The notes under the pieces were generated by a model. The model saw only the letters and a program-made list of their open reading frames with translations, was not told where the DNA came from and did not search any database. DNA of 39,634 bases from Ameyamaea chiangmaiensis (GTDB taxonomy: Bacteria > Pseudomonadota > Alphaproteobacteria > Acetobacterales > Acetobacteraceae), in contig NZ_JABXXR010000017.1 of NCBI RefSeq assembly GCF_013376175.1, forward strand, positions 1 to 39,634, given 5' to 3'. A program made the position numbers and the translations under genes. This document shows, piece by piece, positions 7,908 to 15,893 of this stretch (positions within the stretch are counted from its first letter, which is position 1; each line of letters opens with the position of its first letter).

Positions 7908-9461
7908 TCACAACCCTGTGTCGTGAGTGCGACGCAGGGCGGAGTGCCGCCGTCCATAGAGAAGGTAACAGCCAATGCCGGTCACGGTATAGCCACCAAG
8001 CAGGATCATCGGGACGGGATTGCCCAGAAGAAGGGCGCGGGCCATGTCGACGAACAGCGGCGCGCCCATGATCACACAAAAGGCGATACCGAGTGTTGGC
8101 ACGATCCCGATCCACAGAGAGCCGATGCGGACCCCGCCACCCGGGACGCTGAATGGGCGGTGCATGTCCGGTCGTGCGTTGCGTTGCCAGATGACGGTGA
8201 AACAGACGATCCCGAACGCCGACGCCGTGCCGAGGCTGACCAGGTCGCTGATGATGTCGATGGGCAGCACCGCCGTTGCGACCGCCACGAGCACGCCCAG
8301 CAGGATCGTGCCGACCCACGGCGTATTCCAGCGCGGATGAAGGCGACAGAAGGCCGGCGGCAGCAGTCCGTCGCGCGCCATGGTGAAGAAAATGCGCGTT
8401 TGCCCGTACAACAGCCCCAGAAGCACCGAGCACAGGCCGATCACCGCGCCCAGCTTGATCAGTATGGCGAGCCACGGCTGTCCGATGGCGTCGACGGCGA
8501 TGGCGATCGGGTCGGCCACGTCCAGGCGGGTGTAGGACACCACCCCGATCAGAACGCTGGCGACCAGCAGATAGACCAGCGTGCAGACGACCAGCGCGCA
8601 GACGATTCCGATCGGCACGTCGCGGCGGGGATTGCGTGCCTCGGACGATGCGGTCGACACCGCCTCGAATCCGACATAGGCAAAAAAAATGACCGAGGCC
8701 GCGCGAAAGATGCCCGGCACACCGAAGCGGAATCCGCCCTGATGCGGGGGTATGAACGGTGTCCAGTTGGCACGGTGCATCGCCCCGAGACCGAAGACCA
8801 CGAACAGCAGCAGCACGCCGATCTTGATCACCACGATCGCCGCGTTGATCCGGGCCGTCTCCTGAGCACCCAGGATCAGGCAGCCCGTGACGACGCAGAC
8901 GGCAGTCGCGCCGACGAGATCAAGCCGCGGGCCAGCGGCAATCTGCACGGCATCGGCCGTCACGGTTGAATGCAACGTCGAACTCGCCAGAAACGCCGGC
9001 ACCTGCACGCCCAGATCGTGCAACAGGCTGGTGGCATAGCCGGAAAAGCCCGAGGCGACGCCAGCACATGAAATCCCGTATTCCAGCAGCAGCAGCCATC
9101 CCACCGCCCAGGCGAATGTCTCGCCCAGCGAGACGTAGGCGTAGGAGTAGGCCGATCCGGCGACCGGCATGGTCGAGGCCAGTTCGCCGTAGGACAGGGC
9201 CGTGAACAGGCAGGCGAGACCCGCGACCAGGAACGAGAGCAGGATCGCCGGTCCCGCGTATTCAGCCGCCGCCGTGCCGGTCATGACGTAGATGCCCGCA
9301 CCGATGGTCGACCCGATACCGAGCATCGTGAGCTGGAAGGCGCTGAGGCTTCGGGTCAACCCGTGCGATTCGGTCTCATGCTCGATCTGTTCAATCGTCT
9401 TGCGAAGGGCAGGACGACGGGAGGGCGCGGCGGGGCGCGTGCCGGTCGAGGATGGGGGCAT
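7908..9461 (-). CDS. APC-family amino-acid permease
   Basis: Inner-membrane transporter, 517 residues from the ATG at 9461, with about 12 hydrophobic segments. The first has the APC signature LTMLGIGSTIGAGIYVMTG after a charged N-terminus (IEHETESHGLTRSLSAFQL). It continues with AGPAILLSFLVAGLACLFTALSYGELA and the internal FFAYVGFEAVSTASSEARNP, both typical of the cationic-amino-acid-transporter-like subgroup. The substrate cannot be read from the sequence. A GTG/ATG extension to 9533 is possible, but the shorter start places conserved sequence nearer the N-terminus. Downstream of the SGNH hydrolase gene by 141 bases and followed by the lipoprotein gene at 34 bases. Confidence 0.92.
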   Translation of the reverse strand: MPPSSTGTRPAAPSRRPALRKTIEQIEHETESHGLTRSLSAFQLTMLGIGSTIGAGIYVMTGTAAAEYAGPAILLSFLVAGLACLFTALSYGELASTMPVAGSAYSYAYVSLGETFAWAVGWLLLLEYGISCAGVASGFSGYATSLLHDLGVQVPAFLASSTLHSTVTADAVQIAAGPRLDLVGATAVCVVTGCLILGAQETARINAAIVVIKIGVLLLFVVFGLGAMHRANWTPFIPPHQGGFRFGVPGIFRAASVIFFAYVGFEAVSTASSEARNPRRDVPIGIVCALVVCTLVYLLVASVLIGVVSYTRLDVADPIAIAVDAIGQPWLAILIKLGAVIGLCSVLLGLLYGQTRIFFTMARDGLLPPAFCRLHPRWNTPWVGTILLGVLVAVATAVLPIDIISDLVSLGTASAFGIVCFTVIWQRNARPDMHRPFSVPGGGVRIGSLWIGIVPTLGIAFCVIMGAPLFVDMARALLLGNPVPMILLGGYTVTGIGCYLLYGRRHSALRRTHDTGL

Positions 9462-9602
9462 TGGGCTCGCGATGATTCCAGTCAGCCGAAACGGTATCGA
9501 AAAGTTCGGCCAGGCGACCGTATTCCCCGTCATGCACGTGACGACACCTCAAGTGCAAGCCCGTTGGACGCGCGACGCCCTGCACCGATGGAACGACAGC
9601 CC

Positions 9603-10388
9603 TCAGTGCGCGCTATCGGCCAGAAGACGGTTGACGGTGGGCTCTATCATCCGCGCGATTTCCGCCTGCGATGGTGCGGCCGGATGCAGCGGTGGGTCGG
9701 GTGGCACGAGGTGAGGATCGAGAAAACGCGCGGGATCGGGTTTGCCGTCGCGCATCAGCGCCGCGCCGACGTCCTGATAGGTGACCCACGGACGGCCGCT
9801 GGCGAGTGTGTGCGACAGGTGCGCGTTGAGCGTGCGCGTGTTCTCATCCACCCAGGGCGAGCGGATCGAGGGAAGCACGCCCAGGACCAAAATCCGCGTC
9901 TCCGGCAGCCTGGCGTGGATACGGTCCACGATGTGTGCGATGCCGCCGTACGTGTGTGCCGCGTCCGTATGGATGTGCCCGAAATTATTGGCACCGATCA
10001 GCAGGATTATGAGCCGCGGCGGTGTGCGAAAGGCAAGCTCGCCATGATCGAGCCGCCAGAGCACGTGACAGGTGCTGTCCCCCTTGAAGCCGAGGTTGAG
10101 TGCGTGGCGACCGCCGTAGAAACGATTCCAGACCGGGACGTAGTCGTCCCACGCATGGCCACCCTGCTTCTCGAAGTTCTGCGTTATCGAATCGCCGAGC
10201 CAGACAATGTCGTAGTGACCTTTGTCGATCTCCGCCTGCTTGGCCTCGAATCGGGCTTTCCACCACGGTGTTGACAGCCGGTCCACGGAGGCGGACGCAA
10301 GGTCGGGTGCCGAAGCGGCGGCGCCCAGCACGACACCGGCACATGCCATGAGCGGCACGCAGGCCCGGCGGATCAACAAACGCATCAT
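9603..10388 (-). CDS. SGNH/GDSL-type hydrolase, exported
   Basis: A 261-residue esterase-like protein with a signal peptide (about 27 residues, ending GAAASA). Block I is WLGDSIT with nucleophile Ser67, block II is GFKGDSTCHVLWRL with the oxyanion Gly, and block III is ILLIGANNFGH with the Asn. Block V, normally D-x-x-H, here reads PPDPPLHP, with Asp four residues before His. The family removes acyl groups from lipids, sugars or peptides; the substrate is unknown. Its ATG lies two bases after the uppP stop, so translation is probably coupled to uppP and a cell-envelope role is plausible. Confidence 0.86.
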   Translation of the reverse strand: MMRLLIRRACVPLMACAGVVLGAAASAPDLASASVDRLSTPWWKARFEAKQAEIDKGHYDIVWLGDSITQNFEKQGGHAWDDYVPVWNRFYGGRHALNLGFKGDSTCHVLWRLDHGELAFRTPPRLIILLIGANNFGHIHTDAAHTYGGIAHIVDRIHARLPETRILVLGVLPSIRSPWVDENTRTLNAHLSHTLASGRPWVTYQDVGAALMRDGKPDPARFLDPHLVPPDPPLHPAAPSQAEIARMIEPTVNRLLADSAH

Positions 10389-10390
10389 GG

Positions 10391-11239
10391 TCAGAGCCCG
10401 AACTGCAGAAGAAGAAACGCGATCGCACCGGCGCCCACGCAATAATAACCGAAGGGGCTTAGCGCCCAGCGTTCGTGATTGTGGAAGTAGCGCATGAGAA
10501 ACGCCGTACTGAGCAAAGCGGTGAGGGCGGCGACGATCGCGGCGGTCACGACGACCAGAAACTGGTCGTGGGGTATCGGGGTGTGGCGCGCCTTGAACGC
10601 TTCCTTGACAGTTGCGCCCAGGATCACCGGCTGGGCGATAAGAAAGGAAAACCGTGCCGACACGTCATGGGTCAGGCCACGGAACAGACCGCCGGTTATC
10701 GTGGCGCCGGAACGCGAGATGCCGGGAAAGAAGGCAAGGCACTGCCAGATGCCGACCGCCACCGAGTCCCGCAGCGTCATGGCGGCAACCGGCTTGTCAT
10801 AGTCGGGGCGGCGATTGCTGCGCATCCACTCACAGAACAGAAGCATCGCCCCGTTCAGTATAAGGAACAGGCACGCGGCACTCGGGGAGCCGAACAGACG
10901 TCGCAGCGTGTGTTCGAACAGTCCGCCGACCAGCACGGCGGGGATCGTCGCAACGATCAGCAGACCGACGATACGCAGGCTCTGGGATCGCAGGGTGGGA
11001 TCGCGCCCGAGCAGGATGGCGTGCGCCAGAGCATACCAGTCGCGCCAGAAGAACAGCAGCAATGCCAGGAGCGTGCCGAAATGGAGCACGACGAGAAACG
11101 GCAGCAGGCTGTCGCCGCCCTGGTCGATGTGCCAACCCAGAAGGGCGGGGACGATAACGGCGTGACCGAGACTGCTGACCGGGAAGAGTTCCGTCGCCCC
11201 CTGAATGATGGCGATGATGATGGCCTGAAGAAAACTCAT
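10391..11239 (-). CDS. uppP: Undecaprenyl-diphosphatase
   Basis: BacA-type integral membrane enzyme that dephosphorylates undecaprenyl diphosphate to recycle the lipid carrier for cell-wall and polysaccharide synthesis; overproduction gives bacitracin resistance in other bacteria. The protein has 282 residues from the ATG at 11239 (MSFLQAIIIAIIQGATEL). The family motifs are present: the Glu-rich motif QGATELFPVSSLGH near the N-terminus and PGISRSGATITGG in the second repeat. There are about eight membrane segments. A frame extension to 11296 overlaps the predicted promoter and is not membrane-like. First gene of a minus-strand unit with the SGNH hydrolase. Confidence 0.96.
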   Translation of the reverse strand: MSFLQAIIIAIIQGATELFPVSSLGHAVIVPALLGWHIDQGGDSLLPFLVVLHFGTLLALLLFFWRDWYALAHAILLGRDPTLRSQSLRIVGLLIVATIPAVLVGGLFEHTLRRLFGSPSAACLFLILNGAMLLFCEWMRSNRRPDYDKPVAAMTLRDSVAVGIWQCLAFFPGISRSGATITGGLFRGLTHDVSARFSFLIAQPVILGATVKEAFKARHTPIPHDQFLVVVTAAIVAALTALLSTAFLMRYFHNHERWALSPFGYYCVGAGAIAFLLLQFGL

Positions 11240-11257
11240 GCGGGCTGTCCGGTCGTG

Positions 11258-11287
11258 ATTATGAATAAAGACGGACCGGCCATTCAA
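11258..11287 (-). promoter_or_regulatory. Candidate promoter of uppP
   Basis: On the minus strand: TTGAAT, an 18-base spacer and CATAAT (five of six), giving a short leader before the ATG at 11239. Six-base inverted arms CCGGTC (11249-11254) and GACCGG (11274-11279) flank the -10 box and could be an operator. Confidence 0.42.
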
Positions 11288-11359
11288 CTGGAGCAATTTG
11301 ATGACCGACTTTGATGAATGTTGTCGTGCCCCAGCGACGGGTGCGGGGCAAGAGGTGCC

Positions 11360-11387
11360 TTGACCGCTCCTTGGCCACCTGCATAAC
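11360..11387 (+). promoter_or_regulatory. Candidate promoter of mlaD
   Basis: TTGACC, 16 bases, CATAAC, about 120 bases before the mlaD start in the 270-base gap between divergent uppP and mlaD. A second -10-like GATAAT lies at 11450-11455 without a clear -35. The gap also has a TGCCCC/GGGGCA inverted repeat at 11327-11350 and no gene I can support. Confidence 0.3.
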
Positions 11388-11509
11388 TCGCGCGGTTAAC
11401 GATGTTGGGCGTCTTGATGTGGTAATGGAAAATGCCACGACAAGACACTGATAATGCAGTTTTTTCGGCGCGAGCCTCTCTCGGTCGACGTCTGGAAGGT
11501 GGGCGGGAT

Positions 11510-11965
11510 ATGGCACAGGGGCGAGGCGGCGCGATTGTCGCCAGTGCGGCCGTTCTGGCGCTGGGCGTCGGATTCGCAAGCTATGTCTGGAAAACCGAGC
11601 GCGGGCCGGTGGGCGAGGACTACCCGCTCGCCGCCCGATTCGTCTCGGCAAACGGCCTGACGCCCGGGGCCGACGTCGATCTTGCCGGGGTGCCGGTCGG
11701 TAAGGTCGGTTCGATTTCGCTCGATCCCGAGACGCAGATGGCGATCGTCCATTTCCGGATCGACCGGCGCCTGTCTCTGCCGTCGGACTCGGTGCTGACG
11801 GTCGGCGCTCCCAGCATGACCGGCGACAACGCCCTGCTGATCGAGCCCGGTCACGGGCCGGAGCGGCTGGCCAGCGGTGCGCTGGTCACCAATACCCGCG
11901 AGCCGCTCAGCCTCGAACAGCAGGTAAGCAATTACATCTTCGGCGCCGGTAGCCTCGGCCAGTAA
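11510..11965 (+). CDS. mlaD: MlaD-type phospholipid-transport substrate-binding protein
   Basis: A 151-residue protein with one N-terminal membrane helix (residues 8-26) and a single MCE domain: DYPLAARFVSANGLTPGADV, then VDLAGVPVGKVGSISLDPET and the pattern LTVGAPSMTGDNALLIEPG. MlaD forms a periplasmic hexamer with the MlaEF ABC transporter and moves phospholipids between the membranes. Length and domain layout fit the family. The ATG at 11510 has a GGTGGGCGGGA ribosome-binding site. The usual partners mlaE, mlaF and mlaC are not adjacent. Its stop lies 3 bases from the convergent bioA stop. Confidence 0.87.
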   Translation: MAQGRGGAIVASAAVLALGVGFASYVWKTERGPVGEDYPLAARFVSANGLTPGADVDLAGVPVGKVGSISLDPETQMAIVHFRIDRRLSLPSDSVLTVGAPSMTGDNALLIEPGHGPERLASGALVTNTREPLSLEQQVSNYIFGAGSLGQ

Positions 11966-11968
11966 AGG

Positions 11969-13246
11969 TCAGTAGGGACCAGCGGCAAGGACGGTCCTGA
12001 TCGTCCGCGTCAGGTGCGAGAGTTGCGCCGCCGTTATGGTGAAAGCCGGCGTGAGATAGACGATCGTGCGGAAGGGCCGTACCCAGACGCCCCCGTCCAC
12101 CAGTGCCGCTTTCAGTCGCGGCATGTCGGCGATATGGTCGAGCTCCACCACCCCGATCGCGCCCATCACGCGCACATCCCGCACGCCCGGCAGGCCGCGA
12201 CACGTCTCCAGCTCCGCGCGCATCTGGGCTTCGATCGCGGCGACCTGAGCCAGCCGATCCTCCTGCCCGAACAACGCAATCGAGGCATTGGCGGCGGCGC
12301 AGGCCAGCGGATTGGCCATGAAGGTCGGGCCATGCATCAGCGCGTGCATTGGGTCGTCGGACAGGAAGGCCTCGAACACCCGGCGTGTGGCGACCGTCGC
12401 GGACAATGCCATGGTGCCCCCGGTTAGCGCCTTGGACAGGGTCACGATATCGGGGACGATTCCTGCCTGTTCGCACGCGAACATCGTCCCGGTGCGCCCG
12501 AACCCGGTGAAGATTTCGTCGAGGATGAGGAGTACTCCGTGACGGTCGGCAAGTTCGCGCAGCCGGCGCAGCGTCGCGGGGTCGTGGAACAGCATCCCGC
12601 CGGCCCCCTGCACCAGAGGTTCCACGACGATGGCCGCTATGTCCTGCCCCTGGGCGTGCAGCAATGCGTCCAGTGCGCGTGTCGACCCGTCGTCGCGCGG
12701 CAGGTCGGCGATGATATGCTGCGGCAGAACGCCGGTGAATAGGGCATGCATGCCTTCTTCGGGATCGCAGATCGCCATGGTGGCCAGCGTGTCACCGTGA
12801 TAGCCGCCCCGGAACGCCAGCAGTCGCGTCCGCCCCTGAACGCCGCGATTGAGCCAGTATTGCGTCGCGATCTTGATCGCCACCTCGACCGCGACAGAAC
12901 CGGAATCGGTGAAGAACACGCGCTCCAGATCGCCGGGCAGAAGATCGGCCAGACTTGCCGCGAGCCGCAGCGCGGGTTCATGCACCATGCCGCCGAACAT
13001 CACATGCGGCATGCGTGCAAGCTGCGCCTGCACCGCGTGGGCGATGGCCGGGTGATTGTAGCCATGGCACGCCGTCCACCAGGACGCGATCCCGTCGGTC
13101 AGTATGCGGCCGTCCGCCAGCGTGATGGTGCAGCCGTCGGTCCGCTCGGCGGCCAGCGGCGGGGGCGTGACCAGCATCTGCGTATAGGGCAGCCAGATAT
13201 GGGGGAGTCCGCGCTCGTACCAGTCGGGCCGGTCGGTAGGGGACAT
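11969..13246 (-). CDS. bioA: Adenosylmethionine--8-amino-7-oxononanoate aminotransferase
   Basis: PLP enzyme that converts KAPA to DAPA with S-adenosylmethionine as amino donor. The 425-residue class-III aminotransferase has the substrate segment IWLPYTQM, GIASWWTACHGYNHP, the PLP Asp in LILDEIFTGFGRTG and the Schiff-base Lys272 in TLSKALTGG. Start: the ATG at 13246 has GAGGAG eight bases upstream, so the longer frame to 13378 is not used. Divergent from bioF with a 64-base gap, so both promoters must lie in that gap or overlap the coding ends. Confidence 0.97.
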   Translation of the reverse strand: MSPTDRPDWYERGLPHIWLPYTQMLVTPPPLAAERTDGCTITLADGRILTDGIASWWTACHGYNHPAIAHAVQAQLARMPHVMFGGMVHEPALRLAASLADLLPGDLERVFFTDSGSVAVEVAIKIATQYWLNRGVQGRTRLLAFRGGYHGDTLATMAICDPEEGMHALFTGVLPQHIIADLPRDDGSTRALDALLHAQGQDIAAIVVEPLVQGAGGMLFHDPATLRRLRELADRHGVLLILDEIFTGFGRTGTMFACEQAGIVPDIVTLSKALTGGTMALSATVATRRVFEAFLSDDPMHALMHGPTFMANPLACAAANASIALFGQEDRLAQVAAIEAQMRAELETCRGLPGVRDVRVMGAIGVVELDHIADMPRLKAALVDGGVWVRPFRTIVYLTPAFTITAAQLSHLTRTIRTVLAAGPY

Positions 13247-13310
13247 CGCGCGCACTCCTCGGACATCATGATTGACCGCCGAATGGGTGTCCGGCAGGAA
13301 CGTCGCTGTC

Positions 13311-14495
13311 ATGACCCGCTTTGACGCATATTGCCAGACGGCTTTGCTCGACCGCGCCCGCAGGCATCTTCTGCGCACGCCCCGACCCGTGTCGGCCAGC
13401 CGTCCGGGCTATGTGACGAGCGACGGCGCGGACCTGGTCGACCTGTCGTCGAATGACTATCTGGGTCTGGCACATCACCCCGTGGTGCGCGAGCGCGCGG
13501 CCCTCTGGGCGCAGCGGCACGGGGCCGGGGCCCGGGCTTCGCGCCTCGTCACCGGAACGCTCGACCTCCACCTGCGCATCGAGGCGCGTCTGGCTGCCTT
13601 CAAGGGCTGCGAGGCCGCCGTGTTGTTCGCCAGCGGGTGGCAGGCAAATGCGTCGGTCCTGCCGGCATTGGCCGCACTGGCGCTGGAAACCACGGGCAGT
13701 CCGTTGCGGGTCTACGCCGACCGCCTGAACCACGCGAGCCTTCATCATGGTGTCGCGGCGGCGGGACTGCGGCAGGTCCGGTTCGGTCACAACGATCTCG
13801 GGCATCTCGAGACACTGCTGGCGCGGGACGCGCACAGGCCGGGCCTGCGGCTTATTGCGACCGAGAGTGTCTTTTCCATGGACGGCGATCGGGCCGACCT
13901 CCCGGCGTTACGGGCCTTGGCCGATCGTTTCGACGCGTTCCTGTATGTGGATGAAGCGCATGCGACGGGTGTGCTGGGCCCGGGCGGTCGCGGGCTTGCG
14001 GCCGGAGTGGGTGTCGATCTGGTGATGGGCACCTTCAGCAAGGCGTTCGGCGCCATGGGGGCCTATGTGGCCGGGTCGAAGCCGCTGTGCGCATGGCTTG
14101 CGAACGTGGCGTCAGGGTTCGTTTTCAGCACCGCGCCGCCGCCCGCCGTGCTTGGCGCGGTGGATGCCGGGCTGGACCTGATCCCGACGATGGACGCCGA
14201 GCGTGCCCGGCTGCACCGCCACGGCGCACGTGTCCGGCAGGCCGCGCGGGATGCGGGCCTGTCGACCGGGGGGTCCTCCACCCAGATCGTCCCGATTATT
14301 CTGCGGGACAATGAGCCTACGTTGGCAGCGGCTGACCGGATGCGTGCTGACGGAATGATGGTGACGGCGATCCGGCCTCCGACCGTGCCGAGGGGGCAGG
14401 CACGCCTGCGGCTGGCGCTGAGCGCGGCCCACGACGAACACGCCATCGAGCGCCTGTGTGCCGTGTTGCCCGCGCTGCTGGACACGGCGTCCTGA
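13311..14495 (+). CDS. bioF: 8-amino-7-oxononanoate synthase
   Basis: PLP enzyme that condenses pimeloyl-ACP with L-alanine to give KAPA. The 394-residue protein has DLSSNDYLGLAHHP, GAGARASRLVTG, the PLP-binding Asp/His of YVDEAHATGVLG and the Schiff-base Lys244 in MGTFSKAFGAMG. The ATG at 13311 has AGGAA about nine bases upstream; a TTG at 13272 is possible but less likely. First gene of the plus-strand bioF-bioH-like-bioC-bioD unit. The next gene starts one base after its stop, so translation is likely coupled. Confidence 0.97.
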   Translation: MTRFDAYCQTALLDRARRHLLRTPRPVSASRPGYVTSDGADLVDLSSNDYLGLAHHPVVRERAALWAQRHGAGARASRLVTGTLDLHLRIEARLAAFKGCEAAVLFASGWQANASVLPALAALALETTGSPLRVYADRLNHASLHHGVAAAGLRQVRFGHNDLGHLETLLARDAHRPGLRLIATESVFSMDGDRADLPALRALADRFDAFLYVDEAHATGVLGPGGRGLAAGVGVDLVMGTFSKAFGAMGAYVAGSKPLCAWLANVASGFVFSTAPPPAVLGAVDAGLDLIPTMDAERARLHRHGARVRQAARDAGLSTGGSSTQIVPIILRDNEPTLAAADRMRADGMMVTAIRPPTVPRGQARLRLALSAAHDEHAIERLCAVLPALLDTAS

Positions 14496-14496
14496 C

Positions 14497-15132
14497 ATGC
14501 GGGTGGTGCTGGCACATGGGTGGGGGTTCGGGCCGGACCTGTGGGATGCGGTCGCGTCGTTTCTGGTCGGATACGACATCTGTCGGCTCGATAACGGTTA
14601 TTTCGGCGGACGGCGGATAGGGTCGCCCAAGGAGGCGCACATCCTGGTCGGCCATTCCGCGGGCGTGATGGAGGCGCTGCTGACCCCGGCGTCGGGACGT
14701 CGCGGGCTGTTGTCGATCAACGGCTTTCCTCGCTTCACGCAGGCAGCAACGTATGAGTACGGCACCCCCATGCGTGTATTGACGCGCATGCAGGCCGCGT
14801 TTGTACGCGATCCCGATGCCGTCCTGCGCGATTTTCGGGCGCGCTGCGGCGTGACGGGCGACTGGTCTGGCGCTCCGGACGCGCGAAGACTGGGCGACGG
14901 GCTGGCCGAACTGGCGACGGGTGACGGGCGCGCCGGCCTGGAGGCCTGTCCGGTGGTGGCTCTGGCCGGGCGGCAGGATACGATCGTGCCACCGACGCTG
15001 ACCGACGCGGCCTTTGCTCGCCATCATGTCGACTGGATCAGCGATGGCGGGCACATGCTGCCGTTGACGCATCCCCAGGCCTGCGCGGAGTCGATACGCG
15101 CGTTCCATGCGCGCGCGTGCGCCACGATATGA
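14497..15132 (+). CDS. Alpha/beta hydrolase, probable pimeloyl-ACP methyl ester esterase
   Basis: A 211-residue alpha/beta hydrolase. HGWGFGPDLWD near the N-terminus gives the oxyanion hole, GHSAG holds the nucleophile Ser, ALAGRQDTIVPP the Asp, and GGHMLPLTHP the His. BioH-type enzymes start with a very similar HGWG motif and cleave the methyl ester of pimeloyl-ACP. The place between bioF and bioC, one base after bioF and sharing ATGA with bioC, supports that role. It is shorter than E. coli BioH (about 256 residues), with a small cap. It could equally be one of the other unrelated esterases that replace BioH, so I leave the symbol blank. Confidence 0.85.
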   Translation: MRVVLAHGWGFGPDLWDAVASFLVGYDICRLDNGYFGGRRIGSPKEAHILVGHSAGVMEALLTPASGRRGLLSINGFPRFTQAATYEYGTPMRVLTRMQAAFVRDPDAVLRDFRARCGVTGDWSGAPDARRLGDGLAELATGDGRAGLEACPVVALAGRQDTIVPPTLTDAAFARHHVDWISDGGHMLPLTHPQACAESIRAFHARACATI

Positions 15133-15893
15133 CCATGCGCCGTGGCGACCTCGCACAGCGTTTCGGCAGCGCCGTTTCGTATGACGCATACGCGCGGGTG
15201 CAACCGCATGCGGCCAGGCATTTGACGTCCCTGATCGAGCGCGCGGTCGCGCGTCCGGCCCGTATTCTCGAAGTGGGGTGCGGGACGGGCGGCCTTACGA
15301 AGCGGCTCGCGGCCCTGTATCCGGAGGCCGCTGTTCTGGCGACCGATCTGGCGCCCGGAATGCTCGAACGCGCGGCGACGCAGGTCGCCTCGGCGCGGGT
15401 CCAGTTCATGCCGCTCAACGCCGAAGACGCGGCGGCACTCGCGCGAGTCGGTGGCGACTTCGACCTGGTGTGTTCCAGTCTTTGCGCGCAATGGTTCACG
15501 GACAGGCGCGGCACGCTGCGAAGACTGGCGGCGCTGGTGCGGCCAGGGGGCATCTGCGCCCTCTCGATCCTCTGCAACGGTACATTCCCGGAGTGGCGGC
15601 TGGCACATGAGGCGTGTGGCGTCACGCCAGCGACACCGACGTTCGCCGATGAGGAGGATCTTCGGGCAGACTGGGCAGCGTCTGGCACGGCCCGCTGGAG
15701 CTTCGAGTCGTACACCGAACCGACGCAAACAGCATTGGCATTCATGCGCGGTCTTCGGGGTTTGGGAGCCGACCGTCCGCGTCCCGGCCATCGTCCCCTG
15801 TCGGCAGGGCGCATGCGGCGGGTCATGACCCGTTTCGAGAGACAGGGTGGCACGGCCACGTATCGTGTCGGTTATGGAGTGTTGTTGCGATGA
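15129..15893 (+). CDS. bioC: Malonyl-ACP O-methyltransferase
   Basis: SAM-dependent methyltransferase that methylates malonyl-ACP so that fatty-acid synthesis can build a pimeloyl chain. The 254-residue protein has FGSAVSYDAYARVQP near the N-terminus, as in BioC, and SAM motif I ILEVGCGTGGLTKRL, then the acidic ATDLAPGML and FDLVCSSLCAQWF. The ATG at 15129 overlaps the upstream stop by ATGA. The stop at 15893 overlaps the bioD start by ATGA too, so the unit is translated as a chain. Further upstream starts overlap more of the esterase and are unlikely. Confidence 0.94.
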   Translation: MTMRRGDLAQRFGSAVSYDAYARVQPHAARHLTSLIERAVARPARILEVGCGTGGLTKRLAALYPEAAVLATDLAPGMLERAATQVASARVQFMPLNAEDAAALARVGGDFDLVCSSLCAQWFTDRRGTLRRLAALVRPGGICALSILCNGTFPEWRLAHEACGVTPATPTFADEEDLRADWAASGTARWSFESYTEPTQTALAFMRGLRGLGADRPRPGHRPLSAGRMRRVMTRFERQGGTATYRVGYGVLLR

